Made by a program: the position numbers and the translations under genes | Notes under the pieces: generated by a model | Told to the model about the DNA's origin: nothing | The model's input: the letters and a program-made list of their open reading frames with translations, nothing else | The model's database searches: none | NCBI RefSeq assembly: GCF_000003815.2 | Contig: NC_049989.1 | Coordinates: 22,845,737-22,905,736, forward strand | Direction: 5' to 3' | Length of the DNA stretch: 60,000 nucleotides | DNA from: Branchiostoma floridae | Lineage: Eukaryota > Chordata > Leptocardii > Amphioxiformes > Branchiostomatidae | Shown: positions 24,201 to 39,200 of the stretch, piece by piece | Position numbering within the stretch: the stretch's first letter is position 1 | Layout: every line of letters begins with the position of its first letter

Positions 24201-27200
24201 TTTAGCGATATCACATCGACGGACGGTGGTCTTAAAATGCACTTTTTTTTTCATTATAATGCAGTTTGAGACCACCGTCCGTCGACTTGATTTTCCGAAG
24301 TACCCTGGTGTTAAATACTACGGATAAAGGTTACCCCGCGAATAAAGGTGTGCTAGCGTTACAATTTAGTCACTTTATACATAACGTTAAACAGCCTCAT
24401 TACTCATACTTTGGGTACCTACTGGCTGGCAAAATACACCAGATTATTATTATTATTATTAAAATTTGGAATGATACTGGAAATTTGAAAGCTTTATTTC
24501 ATAAAGTTATAAATTCAACTAGGGCCTAATTTTGTCATTTTTTTTTACCAAGCTAATATTTTTACATCATCAACACATTAAAATTATAATTACCATATGA
24601 GTAGAGAGTCCATATAGCCTGCATTAAGAAAGGAGAAGTGTAATTATGTTTAAAACTACCGGTATGGACAGGGATTAAGAGTATTTCCTTCAGTGCTACA
24701 AAAACAATGTGAGTAAGCAAAATGGTATGAAAACTGATCTGCAAGACTTAAACAATTCTGATTATAAGTAAAGCCATGAGTATGATTCATCAGAGACAAT
24801 TTTTTCGAATGAAAAGAGTTCCACTGTTACAGAATTTCGTACGTAGAACAAATTAAGGCACTGATGTGGCCTACTCCACAAGTCCAATCGTGATGTTCAA
24901 TTTTCTAATTTTGCGATCACAAATTGTTCTTCGATACGACTTTAGAAAGTTTCTCCTTACTTGCACTGCTCCCTACGACGAATGCTTTGCGGTCGGGCAG
25001 CAAACGATCGCTTCCCGTTTCCTGCATTTCCCTCTTCCCCATTCCCCGCATTCCCAAAAACTGCAGGCGGCTAAAATTATCTCCTCAGTGTTGTGGTTAT
25101 GGTAAGGCAATCAAGCCGTGGTGGACCGGTCCAGACAGGGGGTGTGCAGACTGGGGGATTACCACACCATCCCTGCAGACCAGCAGTTTATCCAGCCATC
25201 TTTACAAAAATCCCCCCTGATCTCACTAAAGCCTTCTGCGCCAAGTATGGATACAGTAATGGTGGTGTACATCTGGGTTTGATCACTTCAGATTGTCCCT
25301 CCCCAACCTGACCCCCCCTCCTGTACCGAATCCTACAGCCTACAGTTGTGAAACTGTTAGGGGTGGACTCCTGCACTGTGTGGGGTAAGGATCCACATGG
25401 AGTATGTGACTTGGCAGCTGGTAGCAGGGTTCCAAAGGACTCATCCTTTTGGGACGTCCCCAGCCTCTTACACACAGGACATGTGAGAACTCAACCCTGG
25501 CTAACTCCTGACCTTAACAAAATATGGTCACAACTTCTTTAGGAGAGAGAGACTTTCACGGAGTTTCCAAGTGGAGTATGTATACCTTTATATAAACCGA
25601 CAGCTGGACCAGTGGGAAACTTTCACAGAGAGTGAGACAAGTCCTCCAGGCTGGGTGGAAGCTGGTGACGTCTTTTTTATCTTCAAGGAAAGAGGAGGTT
25701 TGTGCGTTGTGAGTACCACCGGAGGCAAGGCGATATCGCATCTGTCTGTTCACAGCTCTGAGTGGACCTGACACCAGTAAGGGATACTGTCAGGCAATCA
25801 GCAGTTTGGGGACAACTTCCTGACAGAAGCTGACATGACCACACTTGTCTGTGACAATCCGTCAACATCCCTCTAACTTCCAGCGGTTTGTTCTACATCC
25901 TCTGAGTGGAATTGTTTGGAGTGTTTCCTCACCATACATCACTGAGACCGGTTGTTGTACAACAGGAGTGATACGGAGTATCCAGGACAAGTGCAGGGGT
26001 ATAAATCATCCAGGATCAGGTCCCACAAAGGCTGGCTTCATGAGAACCCAATTATGCCCATGATAGATGATCGGGCGAGAATTGAACCCAGGTCCACGGG
26101 TCAGATGTTAAGTATTACTTAGTTTACAGGCTGTATATGCAGGCCAGCTGTGGAGGACAGTTTGTGGTGGAGAGAGGAACTTGTCAGAGATCCAGCTGGA
26201 GTTCTGTGCTGCGGCTGTGTTAGTAGAAAGGAGTGGAGACAACTGCAGGTTAAGTAAATACTACCCCAGCCATGTGGCTGTGTGTCGCCTTCGCTCTGTC
26301 CGTGATGTTTTCGGGGCAGGGGCTCGGCTGTCCGGACAAGTGCATCTGCTGGCGCGACGGGCACGTGAACTGCGTGGACCAGCGTCTGCAGGGCGTGCCC
26401 CTGGGGTTGCCGGCGGCAACGGTTAACCTGGACCTGAGCTGGAACAGCATAGCCGGGATTCCGGCCCGAACGTTTGAAAATCTTACCCAGCTCCGTTATC
26501 TGTACTTACAAGGCAACGAGATTTCCCACATCTCAGGGGACGCTCTGTTAGCCATCCCGTCTATACAGGTCAGTACACAGGAGTTCTGGTGTTTGTTTGT
26601 TTGTTTATTTATTGGTACAGCCATGCTACTTGTACTAACATTTGGCTACAAGATTTACACATCTCCAAGAAGACTCTGATGGCCACAGCACAGTCCTGAG
26701 GAGTTTGTTACTTGTTTGTTTGTTTAGTAAACACAGCTCTGCTCTCTATCAGTCTATGCAAGTGAATGAGTTTTCCCATCTTAATGGACTGCTGTCAGTC
26801 ACTCACAATTTTATAATGTTCTATAGTGGAGCTTCTGATGCATCAGATACAACCAAGGCTGCTCTAGTAGGACCAGACGAACTTTCTTATTAGTACAAAT
26901 TATGGTATCATCTAAGCAATAGAGATATTAGGACAAATGACAGGAAAAATTTAACATTGGCACTTAATGTGGGGTGTCTCATTAAAGGAGCCCACATTGA
27001 AAGCTACACACCTGGGGATCTGCAAGGGGATTCCCCATAATGCAGAAGAACCACCATTACTCTAAATCAAAGAAGGCAATTACACAAAGTTTGGGGGCCC
27101 CCTATGAATTACGTAAATAAGATTTGCTTGTGGACTCTCACACCTAAGTACTAACATATAGATTTTTTAATAACGTAACAGCAAAGTTTCATATTATCAT

Positions 27201-30200
27201 ACAGAAAAGTTATAATACTTGCAAAATGACGTTGTTAGTACTATCAGACACTTTGACAGTTTGTTATCTTTCTGCACAGATAGTTTATCGTCAGTCACTT
27301 CACTGTTTGTTTATAGAGACATTGACAACTTAATAGCAGCGACAGCAAACTTAACTTGTGTGCCTTTTCTAATGACTGCTTTGAAAAAAGTACCAGCTAG
27401 ATTTTCCCTTAGAGTTAGACCCCCAAAGACATCACTAGCCATTTTTAATTCGTCATACCGTAGATTCTGAAATGTTGATCAAGGTTAGACTTCCAGGCAG
27501 TATTAAAGATACCCCAAGTAGCAAATACTCAAGCAATTACTAGTGGATATGATTTTGGAAACGGTTAGACATTTCAGATAGCATCCATTATCTTTCGTCA
27601 GTGATGTCAGTGTAGAAGCTAATATTTTCCTTGAAGCGTTTCAGGTTTTCTGCGATGACTGCTTCACCACGAGCTTAAAACCACTGCAAAAATGCTTCTT
27701 CTGTCTTCTGTCAAACTAGCCTATTGTTTCATCCAAGAACTAAAATTAAAAGCCACCATTTCTTTTCCTCTCTAACTTCTCTGAAATTAAAACCCCGCAG
27801 AGCTAAGAGCAGTTACAGCAACTTGTATTTTCCCACGAGTTAGGTAAAGTCAAACCCTGTTCTATAGTACTTAGCAAAAGTTGAATGATCATTTTGTATA
27901 TTGTCCAATCAGTTTGTTTACTAACAGTTGACTGTCAAAAGCTGTCATAAACTTTAGAACGTACTGTACAAATTAAGATTCATGAGAGGATATCCAAATA
28001 GTTGCTGCTGGTGTAAAATCATCTATTTTCTTGTTTAAAATAGAGCCAAAAAACAAACATTCATACTTTGTGATAGGTGATGATTCTTAGAATACGTAAT
28101 AAAAGTTTGCTCAGACCATATAAATGCTTGTTTCTGTTGATTAATCTGTTCATCCAACTTACAAAACTAAACCAAAAAACATTTTGTCAAGTCTGCCGTA
28201 CAATCATTGCCAATTGATTCAAATCAGGTAGGGTTTCTTTTAGATATCAATAAGGTTCATAATTTTGCTTTTTTTAAAAATAGCTTCTAGATCTAGTGTA
28301 GTATAAATTGACACAGGAAAAATCCCCATGATTTGTTTGGTAACCGTGGGCTGAAGAAAACAGGAAACTGAAACCTAAAAGTAGTGAAATAATCTTTCCC
28401 CCATCACATGTACACATCGCGACTGGTTAGACTTTACCAAATCAGATACTCTTCTAGCCCCAAGAAAAAACTGCCAGGTCCAATTAAGGTTTGGTTCCAC
28501 AGCAAAATAGATATCGAATATTGCCAGAAGTTAAAACAAAATTCACCAGGGAAGCCAGTGTGCAGGGTATCAGGGTAGGGTGACTTTGATCCCTCCATTC
28601 CCTGCATTTCCTGATGGTATCAATTCCCAACAGATGTGGCGGAGGCATCTCGCTTATTTATCACGTTAATTAGATTACAGATATGATGACACCAGCACAA
28701 ATTCATTATGACAGCCTGGGGCTGTTTGGGTACCATGCAATGCAGGGCAGAAGTTTTCTTGTTGGGAGGGACAAAAAATTTACACCCTCCATCCCCAAAA
28801 TCTGAACTTCAGTACATAAAATTGATGAAAATATGTTGAATTTTCTTAAATGTGTTTTCAAAAGCTTGAAATGACAGATTTTACAAGGAAAATGAACAAC
28901 ATGGGCTCCCAAACTATGTGACAGGCAGAAAAGAATCTAAAGCTGGAGACCGTGGTTGGAATGGACAAAAATTTCACCATCCATTTAAAAAGCTGACTTC
29001 ATGACATGAAACTGATGAAAATGTATTTTATGTAAGTTTAAAATGGCAGATTCAAGCAATCAGCTTTGAAACTTTGGACATAAAATGTCGACTCACTGCT
29101 CTGATGGCAACAGAGTCTAAAGAGAAATTAGAGAAGGTCCTGGGTCTTGATATTGAAACTTAGGAAATCATTGCATAACAATAAAACATTTGATTATAAA
29201 TATTTTTGAAGCACTATATAGGAAGTAATTGATGTAGTATCATTTCACAGAAAAATTAGTATAGAAAACCCTTTACATTAATTTTCTAACAGATAGACAG
29301 AACATCTTTATATTTTTTGACTGCCAGCTCTCTGGTTCTGAATATTCTACCCACTGGCAGTAGAGAACTAGTAGCCAGTCAGTCATCACAAAATGAGAAG
29401 ATCCTCCACCCAACATCTGCTTGGAGATTACCTTGACATCCTCCCAAGTGGTTTGACCTCATCAGGGAAACTGAAGAGGGCTGCTAAGGGGGCTTGGTGC
29501 CCATCACAGCTAAGACAACAGAGCCTAAAGTTGTTACAAAGTTGTAACAGATGCGCAGGCATGAACACTCCTGGGGTGGGGGTGGGGGTGGGGGAACTGC
29601 AGAGAGAAAATTGTAATTGGGGCTCACAAAAAGCCTGTTGCTCCAGAACAAACAATTAAAGAAGTAATACTGTGATAGACTAGGCTTTCTAAGTGTATTT
29701 AAAATGTCAAGTTTATAGGGTCAACGGAGACAGGGTTGGTTGTGTTTTGTCATATACAAAGACACCTTTTCTAAATAAGTCTAGCAATTGGTGATTCAAA
29801 AAGTTTTAGATAGATGAATATTAACCTTATTTCAATTTTATAGACACTCTTCCTCTTTATGCCACTGTATAATCTACTGTGATTCTGTTCAATATTGCAT
29901 TGGGCAGTTTTAGAGGTTGGGGAAAGGAATTAGTTCACGGCATTCTATTTTCGCAATGGGGAATTTTTTGGTGAGCAGAAGAGCGATATAAATAGTTGTG
30001 GTGGTGAAATTGTAGTGGTTAAATAAAGTCACTACAATTAATCTACTGTTTATGAATTAAGAAATACAGTCTCATATTTTTGGTTGTATAAAGTAAGATC
30101 TAGGGACATAATTTTGTACTGGAAAAAAGTTTGTGATATTTCAAGTTCATGTAGTCTAAACAATGCTGTAGTGTACTACCACAAAACCACAGATTTGGTC

Positions 30201-33200
30201 AATTACCAGTATGCCTGTTTCCACGGCTGTGAAACATTTTTCGCCAGTCTTACTAAGTCAATCTTCCTGAGACCACAGTATCCACTGCTGAGGAAGCAGG
30301 CTGCTTGAAAAATGGGAATTTGGAGAATTCCAGATGCTTTGAAATGGTTCCATAAAGGAAGCTCTAGGGTTACTAATGAAGCTGGCGACTAATTTATGGC
30401 ATTGACAGATGATTTCCCTACTAGGGGAGAGACTGCAGGGTTTCTGATTACTGTAAATGCATTTAAGTTCGCGGAGAATTAATTTCACGGAAGCGAGAAA
30501 AAGGACTTTTCGCGGTGGTGTTAAGTTCGTGGTAACGTTAGCACCATGCACTGTTGTCTCGATTTTGCTGCCATATTTTAGCAAAATTGTTGGCGGTGGT
30601 TTTGATTTCGCAGTGAAGCGGCCACCGGCAAAACCATGAAAATTAAACCACCGCGCGAAAGTTTCTGCATTTACAATACTGTTGGGCCAAATTAAAACAT
30701 CTGTTTCTACTAAGCGCAGTCACTGAGTACTAGTACTGTAACAGTAATTGTAAATTATAGTAACTACCCAAGATGACCACTCAGTTAACTGTTAACATCT
30801 GGTATTATTAATATATTGTAAATGCAGAAACTTTCGCCAGTGGTTTAATGTTTGCGGTATTCACGGCAGCCGCTTTACCGCAAATTTAAAACCACCGCGA
30901 AAATTTTTCCATAACAGAAAGAGACTACAGTGCATGGTGCTACAGCAAAATTAAAACCACTGCAAAAAGTCAGTTTTACACTACCGCGAAATCTCCGCAA
31001 ACTTAAATGCATTTACAGTAAACATTTGTATATTAGAAAGTTTGTCGCTATAGATAGTGTTCTTAATGCTTTCCTCAATGAGAAAATTCTTCTAAAGAAC
31101 CACTAAAATATGGTCAGCTGGTCCTTTAATGCAGAGATAAGTCAACTAATGAATTTTGGAGCTTGTCTGGACAAAGGAAACCTAGGAGCATGAGTACTAG
31201 TCCTTAATAATTAACATCTGTTCCCAGTAAATTTGAAACTAACCACTGGGAGGACTTCAAAGGAACTTAAGATATCATTTGTTCAGGTCAAGTACTATCG
31301 GTTTCAAGGTCAAGTGTCTCTGTGACCTCAGATGCAATGGTGTGACCTACAAGAGGTACAGAAGATCTACATGTGATATTATAATGTTTAAATGATTGAT
31401 TGATTGATTGATTGATTAAGTGCTGCTGTGTTCCCCACAGAAGCTGTGGCTGAGAAAGAATCAATTTTCAGGACTTTCTGTTGTGTAATAAGATTTGATT
31501 GACTGATCAATCGATCGATTGCCAATGTTTTACATTGTGTTTCCCTGGAGTTATGGCTAAGGCCACACCAATTTAATTTCTTGGTTCACGGATTCGCTCG
31601 CTCCTATTTTTTGGAAAAAAAAATAAAAATAAAGATTACCACTCAGCAAATTTTCACCATCAATGAAACCATTCGCCAACTTTCTGGTGTAGCAAACATA
31701 AAAACTGACACTACTTTTGTAATTTTCAACGAACAGGTGCTGTTTCTGTACAGTTATAGTGTTTTTGTACTTTTTTCAAGCTGAAAACTTTTTTTTCTTT
31801 ATGTTTGGGATTAGCCCTTACCTTTACCTGAACCATTGTACAATTTTTATTTTTATTTCGCCCTCTCGCTCCATATTTTTTATGCAAAAATCCGTGAACC
31901 AAGAAATTAAATTGGTGTGGCCTAAGCAAGAACCCACTTCAGAGTGAAATTAACATTAATTGATTGATTGATTCATAATGTGTACAGGGGCTGTAGCTGA
32001 GCAAGAATTAACTTCAGCACTTTTTATTTTGTGACAAATAATAAGCTCGATGGATTGATTTATCAATTGATTAATCCATTGCTGATGTTAAGTTGCGTTC
32101 CCCAGGGGCTGGAGCTGAGCAAAGAATCAGTTTCAGGACTTTGTGTTATGTGATAAAGCTTGATTGATCAATTCATTGTTTAATAGATTGATTGATTGCT
32201 GATGTTTTACTGCTATTTCCCAGGAGCTGTGGCTGAAGAAGAATCAGCTTTCGCAGATTTCTGTTATGCGATAAAGCTTGATTGAGCAATTGATTGATTG
32301 ATTGACTGATTGATTGACAAAGTGTCTGTGTGGTGCAACGGCTAGAGCGTTGGAATCACAATCAGTAGGTACCGAGTTCGATCCTCGCCATGCCCCTGCC
32401 CCCATGACGGTGGAGTGACGCCCACCGAGCCTCACGGCTAATCTGTCTAAAGGTGTCAAAAGCACCTACGGATTTGGTGCTGCCAGCTAGTGTGTCAACA
32501 TCTGCACACTTGCCACTAAGACCTGTGAATTGTTTTTGTATTGACAAACTGTACAGAAGCTGTGGCTGAGCAAGAATTGATTCCAGGACTTTCTCTTTTG
32601 TGACAAAGCTTGATTGATCAATTAATTAATTAATCGATTGATTAATTGATTGATTGCTGATATTTTACTGTGTTCCCCAGGAGCTGTGGCTGAGTGAGAA
32701 CCTACTCCAGTGTGAAATTAACATTGATTGATTTATTAATTCATTAATGTATTGATTGATAAATTCATCGATTGATTGCCAATATTTTACTGTGTGTCCC
32801 AGGAGCTGTGGCTAAGCAAGAACCAGCTGCAGTGTGAAATTAATTGATTGATTGATTTATCGATCGATTGATTCATAGGTTTATTGATGTTTAACTGAAT
32901 TTCCCAGGAGCTGTGGCTGAGCGAGAACCAGCTGCAGGATTTCCCGTGGGCGGTCCTGCCGCGCCTCCCATCCCTGCTCCGTCTCGACCTCCAGAACAAC
33001 CGCCTGGCGCACGTGCCCTCGGGCGACCTCCCGACCTTTCCCGCGCTCACCTGGATCAACCTGGCGTACAACGAGATCGCCAGCATCGAGGGTGACTTCC
33101 TGGCGAGCCAGCCGGCGTTGGAAACGGCCGCGGTCCATAACAACCCGTTCAGCTGCAACTGTTCGCTGCAGTCCTTCCGAGAGTGGCTGGACGCAACAAA

Positions 33201-36200
33201 GGTTTGTTTGTTGTTTGTTTTGCATATTAAAGGTTAATGGCCTTTAAAGATCATAACACCCCAGTTTTTGTAGAGAAGGTATTACTATAAACATCTCCTT
33301 TCTGAGTTGTCGATAAATCTGTTGCACTTGAAGACATGACCTGGATGTCTACTGTAAATGCATTTAAGTTGGCAAGGAATTAATTTTGTGGCAGGGAGAA
33401 AATGGAGAGTCTGAGACTGAAGCAAGGGGGAAGGCCAGCAGAAGTAGCATTTCTGTGGTGGTTTTGTGGTAGAGGTTACTGTGAATACATTACAGTATCC
33501 CTTGTTGTCTTGTCCGCAGGTATCAGTGCCGAACAACGCGGATATCGTGTGCGACACGCCGAGACACCTAAAGGGGCGGAACGTGATGGCGGTGCCAATC
33601 GGAGCGCTGACGTGCCGACCGCCGACGGTCGCGGTCTACCCGACAAACATCAACGTGCTGTCGGGACACACAACAGTCATGCTGTGTAACACCACAGGTA
33701 CTTTGAACTTTAAACTTTAAACACTCTCAAAACTAAACTACTGTAAATGCAGACTAGTTCCCGGTAGTTTTATGTTCGCAGTTTTCGTGGTGGCCTCTTC
33801 ACCGCAAATTTAAAACCACCACGAACATTTATCCCTTATATTACTAGTATGTGGCTACAGTCTATGGCGCCACCGCAAACTTGAAACCACAGCGAAAACT
33901 CAATTTTCCCGCTACCGTGAAATCAAATACTATAGAGGCAAATTGTGCTGGAGAGACCCTTTATGCTGTATATGACTAAATCTTGCAATAGACATGTATT
34001 CTAATAACATGCCCCCCCCCCTTCCAAGGTGACCCCGACCCGGAAGTAGAATGGATCCTCCCCATGGGAGCCGTGATCTCCGCTGCCTCCAAAACCCGCC
34101 GCATCCGCATCCTTCACGACGGAAGCCTGCTGCTCTCGCCTGTCCGACAGACCGACGCCGGGACCTACACCTGCATCGCAACCAACCAGGTACAGTAGAA
34201 GCCAGTTAGTTGCACAATGGATAATCGTACACTTCTGTTAATTGCACGAAATCCCAAACTCCCGTGGTGGTGCGGTACACTTTGATAACTTCACTTTGTT
34301 GCACCAATCGGATAATTGAACGAAATGCACAGACAAATGGGATGTGCAATTAAGCTTGTACTTGTTTCAGTCTCTACACGCTTACGTAGTTTCCTTCACC
34401 ATCTTGAAGAAGGTCATGTTTTGTTTTGTGTTTGTCTGTATGTCTGTGAACAGCATGACTCGACAAGCATTGGATGGATCCTGATGATATTTGGTAGGTG
34501 GGTGGGGGTCGGGAAAATAAAGGTCAAGTTCCATGATAGGCCTCCTAGCAGCTTCTTAAGGTAGTGCAGCTGAACTTTAGTTTTCCTTGATTACTTGTGT
34601 TCTGTACATGCTGTGTCTGTAATCCTTGACTAGTGGAGTGGTTAGTGACTCTTGGGACAGAAAGTAATTGCTAGAAGTAAGTGCTGGGTAGCATGTGCAG
34701 GGCTCGAAATACTACCTGCATAATATGCAGGTTAGTGCAGGTAGTATTGGAGCTGTGCAGGTATTTCTGGTGTCTATACCTGCACCTAACCTGCACTGGT
34801 CCATATACTGGGTTTTATACATAAATGTCCTGTGATGTAGATGTATGAGGATTGTTATCAGCTGTAAATTTAGAGTGGTGCTGGTAAAATTTGTCTGGTG
34901 CAGGTAATTTTCAATGTTACCTGCACTGGTTGGCGTGGTTGCAGAAAAAAGTATTTCGAGCCCTGATGTGTAGTCCAGTGGTTAGCGGCCCTGCCTCTGG
35001 AACTGGAAGCCATGACTTTCATTCTGGCTGTGTCCCTCACCCACCTCCAGAAAGGGTTGCAGTTCTGAGGACAGGACGTTGAGCCGTGCACGTGGTCCTC
35101 CAATCATTGTGTTTATTGAAAAAACCTGTAAATACTATCTATAGCGTCCATCTTCTCTGTCACGACCATTGGAAGTGTAGCTCTTCTGGGAGCTTAACTG
35201 GTTCAACATCACTCACACTTTTTACTTTCACTTTCACCAGGAGGGGCGGGCCAACGCCACGGCAACCATGAACGTGACACGCGCGGACTGCGCCGGCCCC
35301 AACTGTCGCTCCATCGCCAGCGACGCCGTTCCCGTACGGATCTTCGTGACGTCCGTGACGTCGAACTCTGCCCTGATCCAGTGGTTCCCCCTGGTGGATG
35401 AGCCGGACTTGCTGACGCTCGATACGTACCGAGTGCTGTACTACAGGGTCGGGGAGTCGCTACAGCAGACAGCGGTGCTCAAGCACGGAGCGTCTCTCTA
35501 CAGGATGAAAAACCTCAAGCCGTCCTCAAGGTATTGCTACTTTGTTTCTTCATATATTGAAATTTCAAACTGTCCGGTAGCCCTATTAAACTTACAACTT
35601 TGTAGTGTGCATACTGTACATAGCGCCTGTCTTCTCTGTCATGACAGACGCTATGTACAGTGGAAGTCCTGGAAGATGAGCTCTTAAAGTAAACATGGCT
35701 GTCTCCAGCTTTGAATTTCTTTCTGTCCCACTCATGTTGACCTCTGACCCATGTAGCCATGACTGTGCCCTTCCCTGCCCAGGTACTCGGTGTGTGTGAC
35801 CCAGTCCCTGCTGCCGCAGGGCGACCACTGCGTGGAGTTCCGTACGGAGGACGCTGAGCTGACGCACACGTACATCACGATCGGCTACACGCTGGGCAGC
35901 GTGGTCCTGTTACTCCTCATCGCCACGGTGGTGTACTGTTACATGCGCTGCTACCGCAGGAAGCGACGCGACGTGTTCCAGAGGTCGATGAACGCCGTGA
36001 ACCTGTCGAACAACCACGCCACGATACAGCGGGCGGAGAACGGGACGGCCGTCCACATGAACGGACACGGATGACAGATATAATCTTGACTCATATGGAT
36101 GTACATATTGCATAGCCTAAGTAGCACCTTCAAACAATCTGTATCTGTAATTTGTATCTACATGTATATAGCCAGTATGAACACCCTTCAGCGTAACACA

Positions 36201-39200
36201 CCAGCTTCGCAGGCACGTAGCGCAGCAGCAGCTGGTTATAACTTATATTACAATGAACGACCCGTCACATCTAACTTTTGCACATCTACAAATTTAGATG
36301 CCCCTACTCTGCTTGGTGATAACAAATTCCACTCTGGGAAAATGCAAATTTTTTAACACATCAATCCCAGGTTGGTAACTTCAACAATCAATCAATCAAT
36401 CCATCAAGTGGTTTATTGTTCACAGAGGCAAACAAGGAGTGAATTGTGCCAAATACACGTACAGTGTAGTACGAGTATTGCACTTGGTTTGTAGCATTGT
36501 TTACTTACTTTTGCAGTATTTGCAATACTATGATATCAATCTAATTGTATCTCAGTCAGATATCGAAGAACACGACAGCTGTGCACACGAACCCACATGG
36601 ATGCCACACCAGTGGAAGTAATCTCTGAATTTTATCCAGCTGTATATGTGTACGTATGTAGAGACTGAACTACCTGGATGCCTAATTTTTATCAACATTT
36701 CTTCAAGAACACAACAGTCACGGTGACTATTTCTTGTACTTGCTGACAGGTTTGTAAAAATGACAAGTGTAGATTTGTCCTGGCTTGTTGTAATTATCTG
36801 TATGTATGTATGAAGATGTAAAGATTCTACAATTACGCGAGTATATGTATCATGGATTAAAAAAATACCTTTGGTGGCAATAAAGTTTTTTGATAGCTGT
36901 CTGAATTCTAATGTTTGTTGTACTTGAAATGAAATGAAAAAGGACTAAAGTGTAAACATGTTTGAGAGATTTGAAGAAAGACTGATTAAAGCTCTGAGCA
37001 CTGCAGCAGCAGAACAGTGGACTACTACCATGCAGGGCTCTAGCCAGCATCCGTTTTTCTGTCAATTGACGGAAATTTGCTGCGTGTGACGGAAAAATTT
37101 TAAAACCAATCCGTCAACCTTGACGGACAAAAATCTGATAAAAGGTCCTTAGTGGAAGCTATTTGCTGGCCGGCAATTAACCCCCACTGGGCAAAGTCTA
37201 ACCGCATGAAAATCCTACCGGGTGTGAATGATTATCCCGGCGGCGGAGACCTACAGTACTCTGGCCCTGTAGAGAGCCTGCACTAACTACGGTAGGCCGT
37301 GCCACAAGTAGACTGGATTCCAGGTTAGCTAGAGCCCTGACTACTACCAAATTAAAGTTGACGCAGCCCAAGGCCTCAGCTGTTGTATTTATAGCCCAGC
37401 AGGTGCAGAGGAACTCCAGGTTCAAAGTGATGGATGACAACATGCTGTATCAAGACTGGACAAGGTCACGGGCAGCCCAAGGTCACAGGGGTCATGACCT
37501 TTTGACTGAATTTGAGACCCTTGGTCATTTTAAATTTGGACTATGATTTTTCATTATGTCGAAGGCATGTGTAGGCATGGATGCAAGCTTTCCTTTATTC
37601 TATCCATATCATTTAGGATTGTATTTCTGGTCATAGTATCATTTGTCAAATAAGAAATGATTGACTTTTGAAATCTGTAACAGGTTCCGAAGTTACTAGT
37701 ATATTACTGGTATGTACTCAAGAGGGTCTGCCTCGGGGATCCTGAAAATGCTTTTACTTATTATGTAAAAACCAAGCAGGACAATTACGCAACATTTGGT
37801 AGCTATGAGTTACTTTTTGTACTGAGTACTTTGGCCCTCTTCAGGGTCACTGAGGACCCAGTTGCTCAGTACAGTCCCTTTCTGTCATTTCTGAGGGGCA
37901 ATGTTTCATCAAGGAGGTTAAAAAATGAAAGACCTCCATGGTTTCATATCATGAAGTTCAGATCTTTGGACAAAACAGGTGATTTTTTGTCCATCCCAAC
38001 AAGCAAATTTCCCTCCAGGGACAGAAGAATAGTTCCTGGAGACACAAAGTCCAGTTGAAGCTACCAAGAGGGTCTGCATGGGGGGTCCCCACAACGATTT
38101 AGGCTTAATTCAAAAGGACCCCCTACGTATTACGCTATATCAAGGAAGGCAATTATGCTAAATTTGGTCGCCTCGCTACGAATTGCGTAGATAACATGGT
38201 TTTCCCTACGAGTTACGGGAAATAAAAATAGGCTGCCTACGCCTTACGGAAAAGAGCATGAAGACCCTCTACCAAGGCTGGACTCCAAATTCCCTGCCAG
38301 GATGGAGGGAAAGGTCCTGGAGATACTAAACATAAATCACTACATCAGAGGGGCTCCACAGTACTTATCTACACTCCAGACACACAAATGGCCTCATTAA
38401 TTGACAGATCAACACTCTGATATCTCCACTTGGAACCTCTGAAGATTAACGATGAGTCACCTGGAACTTCCTTAAAGACTGCTGGACTCTCTCCAATCTT
38501 ACCACTCAGATGTCCTCCTTAGTTACTTAATCTTTAAGGAGTGACCCTGACGTCTTTATTTGGCTCCTTAATGGCCAGATGAATGAAGACCTGTCCAGGA
38601 ATCTGGAGGGGAGAGAAGCCGATGGAGTATCACCTTCCAGACAACTTCCTCTCGGAGTCTCCCTGATTACAGGATGGAGACAAAACAACCCAATATCTGT
38701 GACACCAACATCAGTTTTATCAGAGGGAGTCTTGCTTTTAAATTCCAGTTCTTTTAAAGTCCAGTTCTTGGCCATGGTGTGTCGGATGGAAGCTTGTTTA
38801 AGATCTAGATTTGTTCTTAAATTTTTAATAATCCTGACAGTCTAGAAATGACCATTGATGCTAAACGTTCAATGCTTCTACTGTTTGAAATGGAAATTAA
38901 AGAGCCAACTGCCCTTTGAGTTGGTAGACTACATTGGGGGGAAATTAAAGTTAGAGAGAAAGTTGAGAGAAATTTAAAGACTTGAAATAAATCGGTGACT
39001 AGCTGAAACTAGTATAGTCACACACACAAAAAATGTACTGTAACAGAAGTGAATAGACGGCTGCAAAATTTTCAGATTTACGGTACTATTTCACTAATAG
39101 GTTTTATCTCTCTATCTCAATGTCAAAGACACAGCAACAATGCCAGGCACTGCAGGCATGTAGACGTATCTCTGTAGTTTGATATGACAGAGTGATAGGA

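Larger units (their letters stand above)
20015..26271. other. Region between TRIM-NHL and LRR-Ig-FN3 genes (TMEM199 intron 2)
   Basis: No gene recognised. It holds the inverted-repeat elements at 20391-20903, 22586-22838 and 24140-24361, the inverted copy of the 18727 repeat at 22208-22314, an AT microsatellite at about 23454-23477 and a degenerate repeat at 23565-23640. Open frames here are short and lack recognisable domains or paired splice sites. Confidence 0.5.
31381..32907 (+). repeat. Array of decoy splice acceptors copied from LRR exon 2
   Basis: Eight degraded copies of the acceptor plus the first about 30 bases of exon 2 (gagctgtggctgag-aagaa..) precede the true exon at 32908. Exon-like starts are 31441, about 31549 (acceptor mutated), 31988, 32106, 32224, 32557, 32681 and 32803. 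Copies are separated by (ATTG/GATT)n tracts and become more exon-like towards the real exon. A Harbinger-like MITE and a SINE are inserted in the array. Confidence 0.85.
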
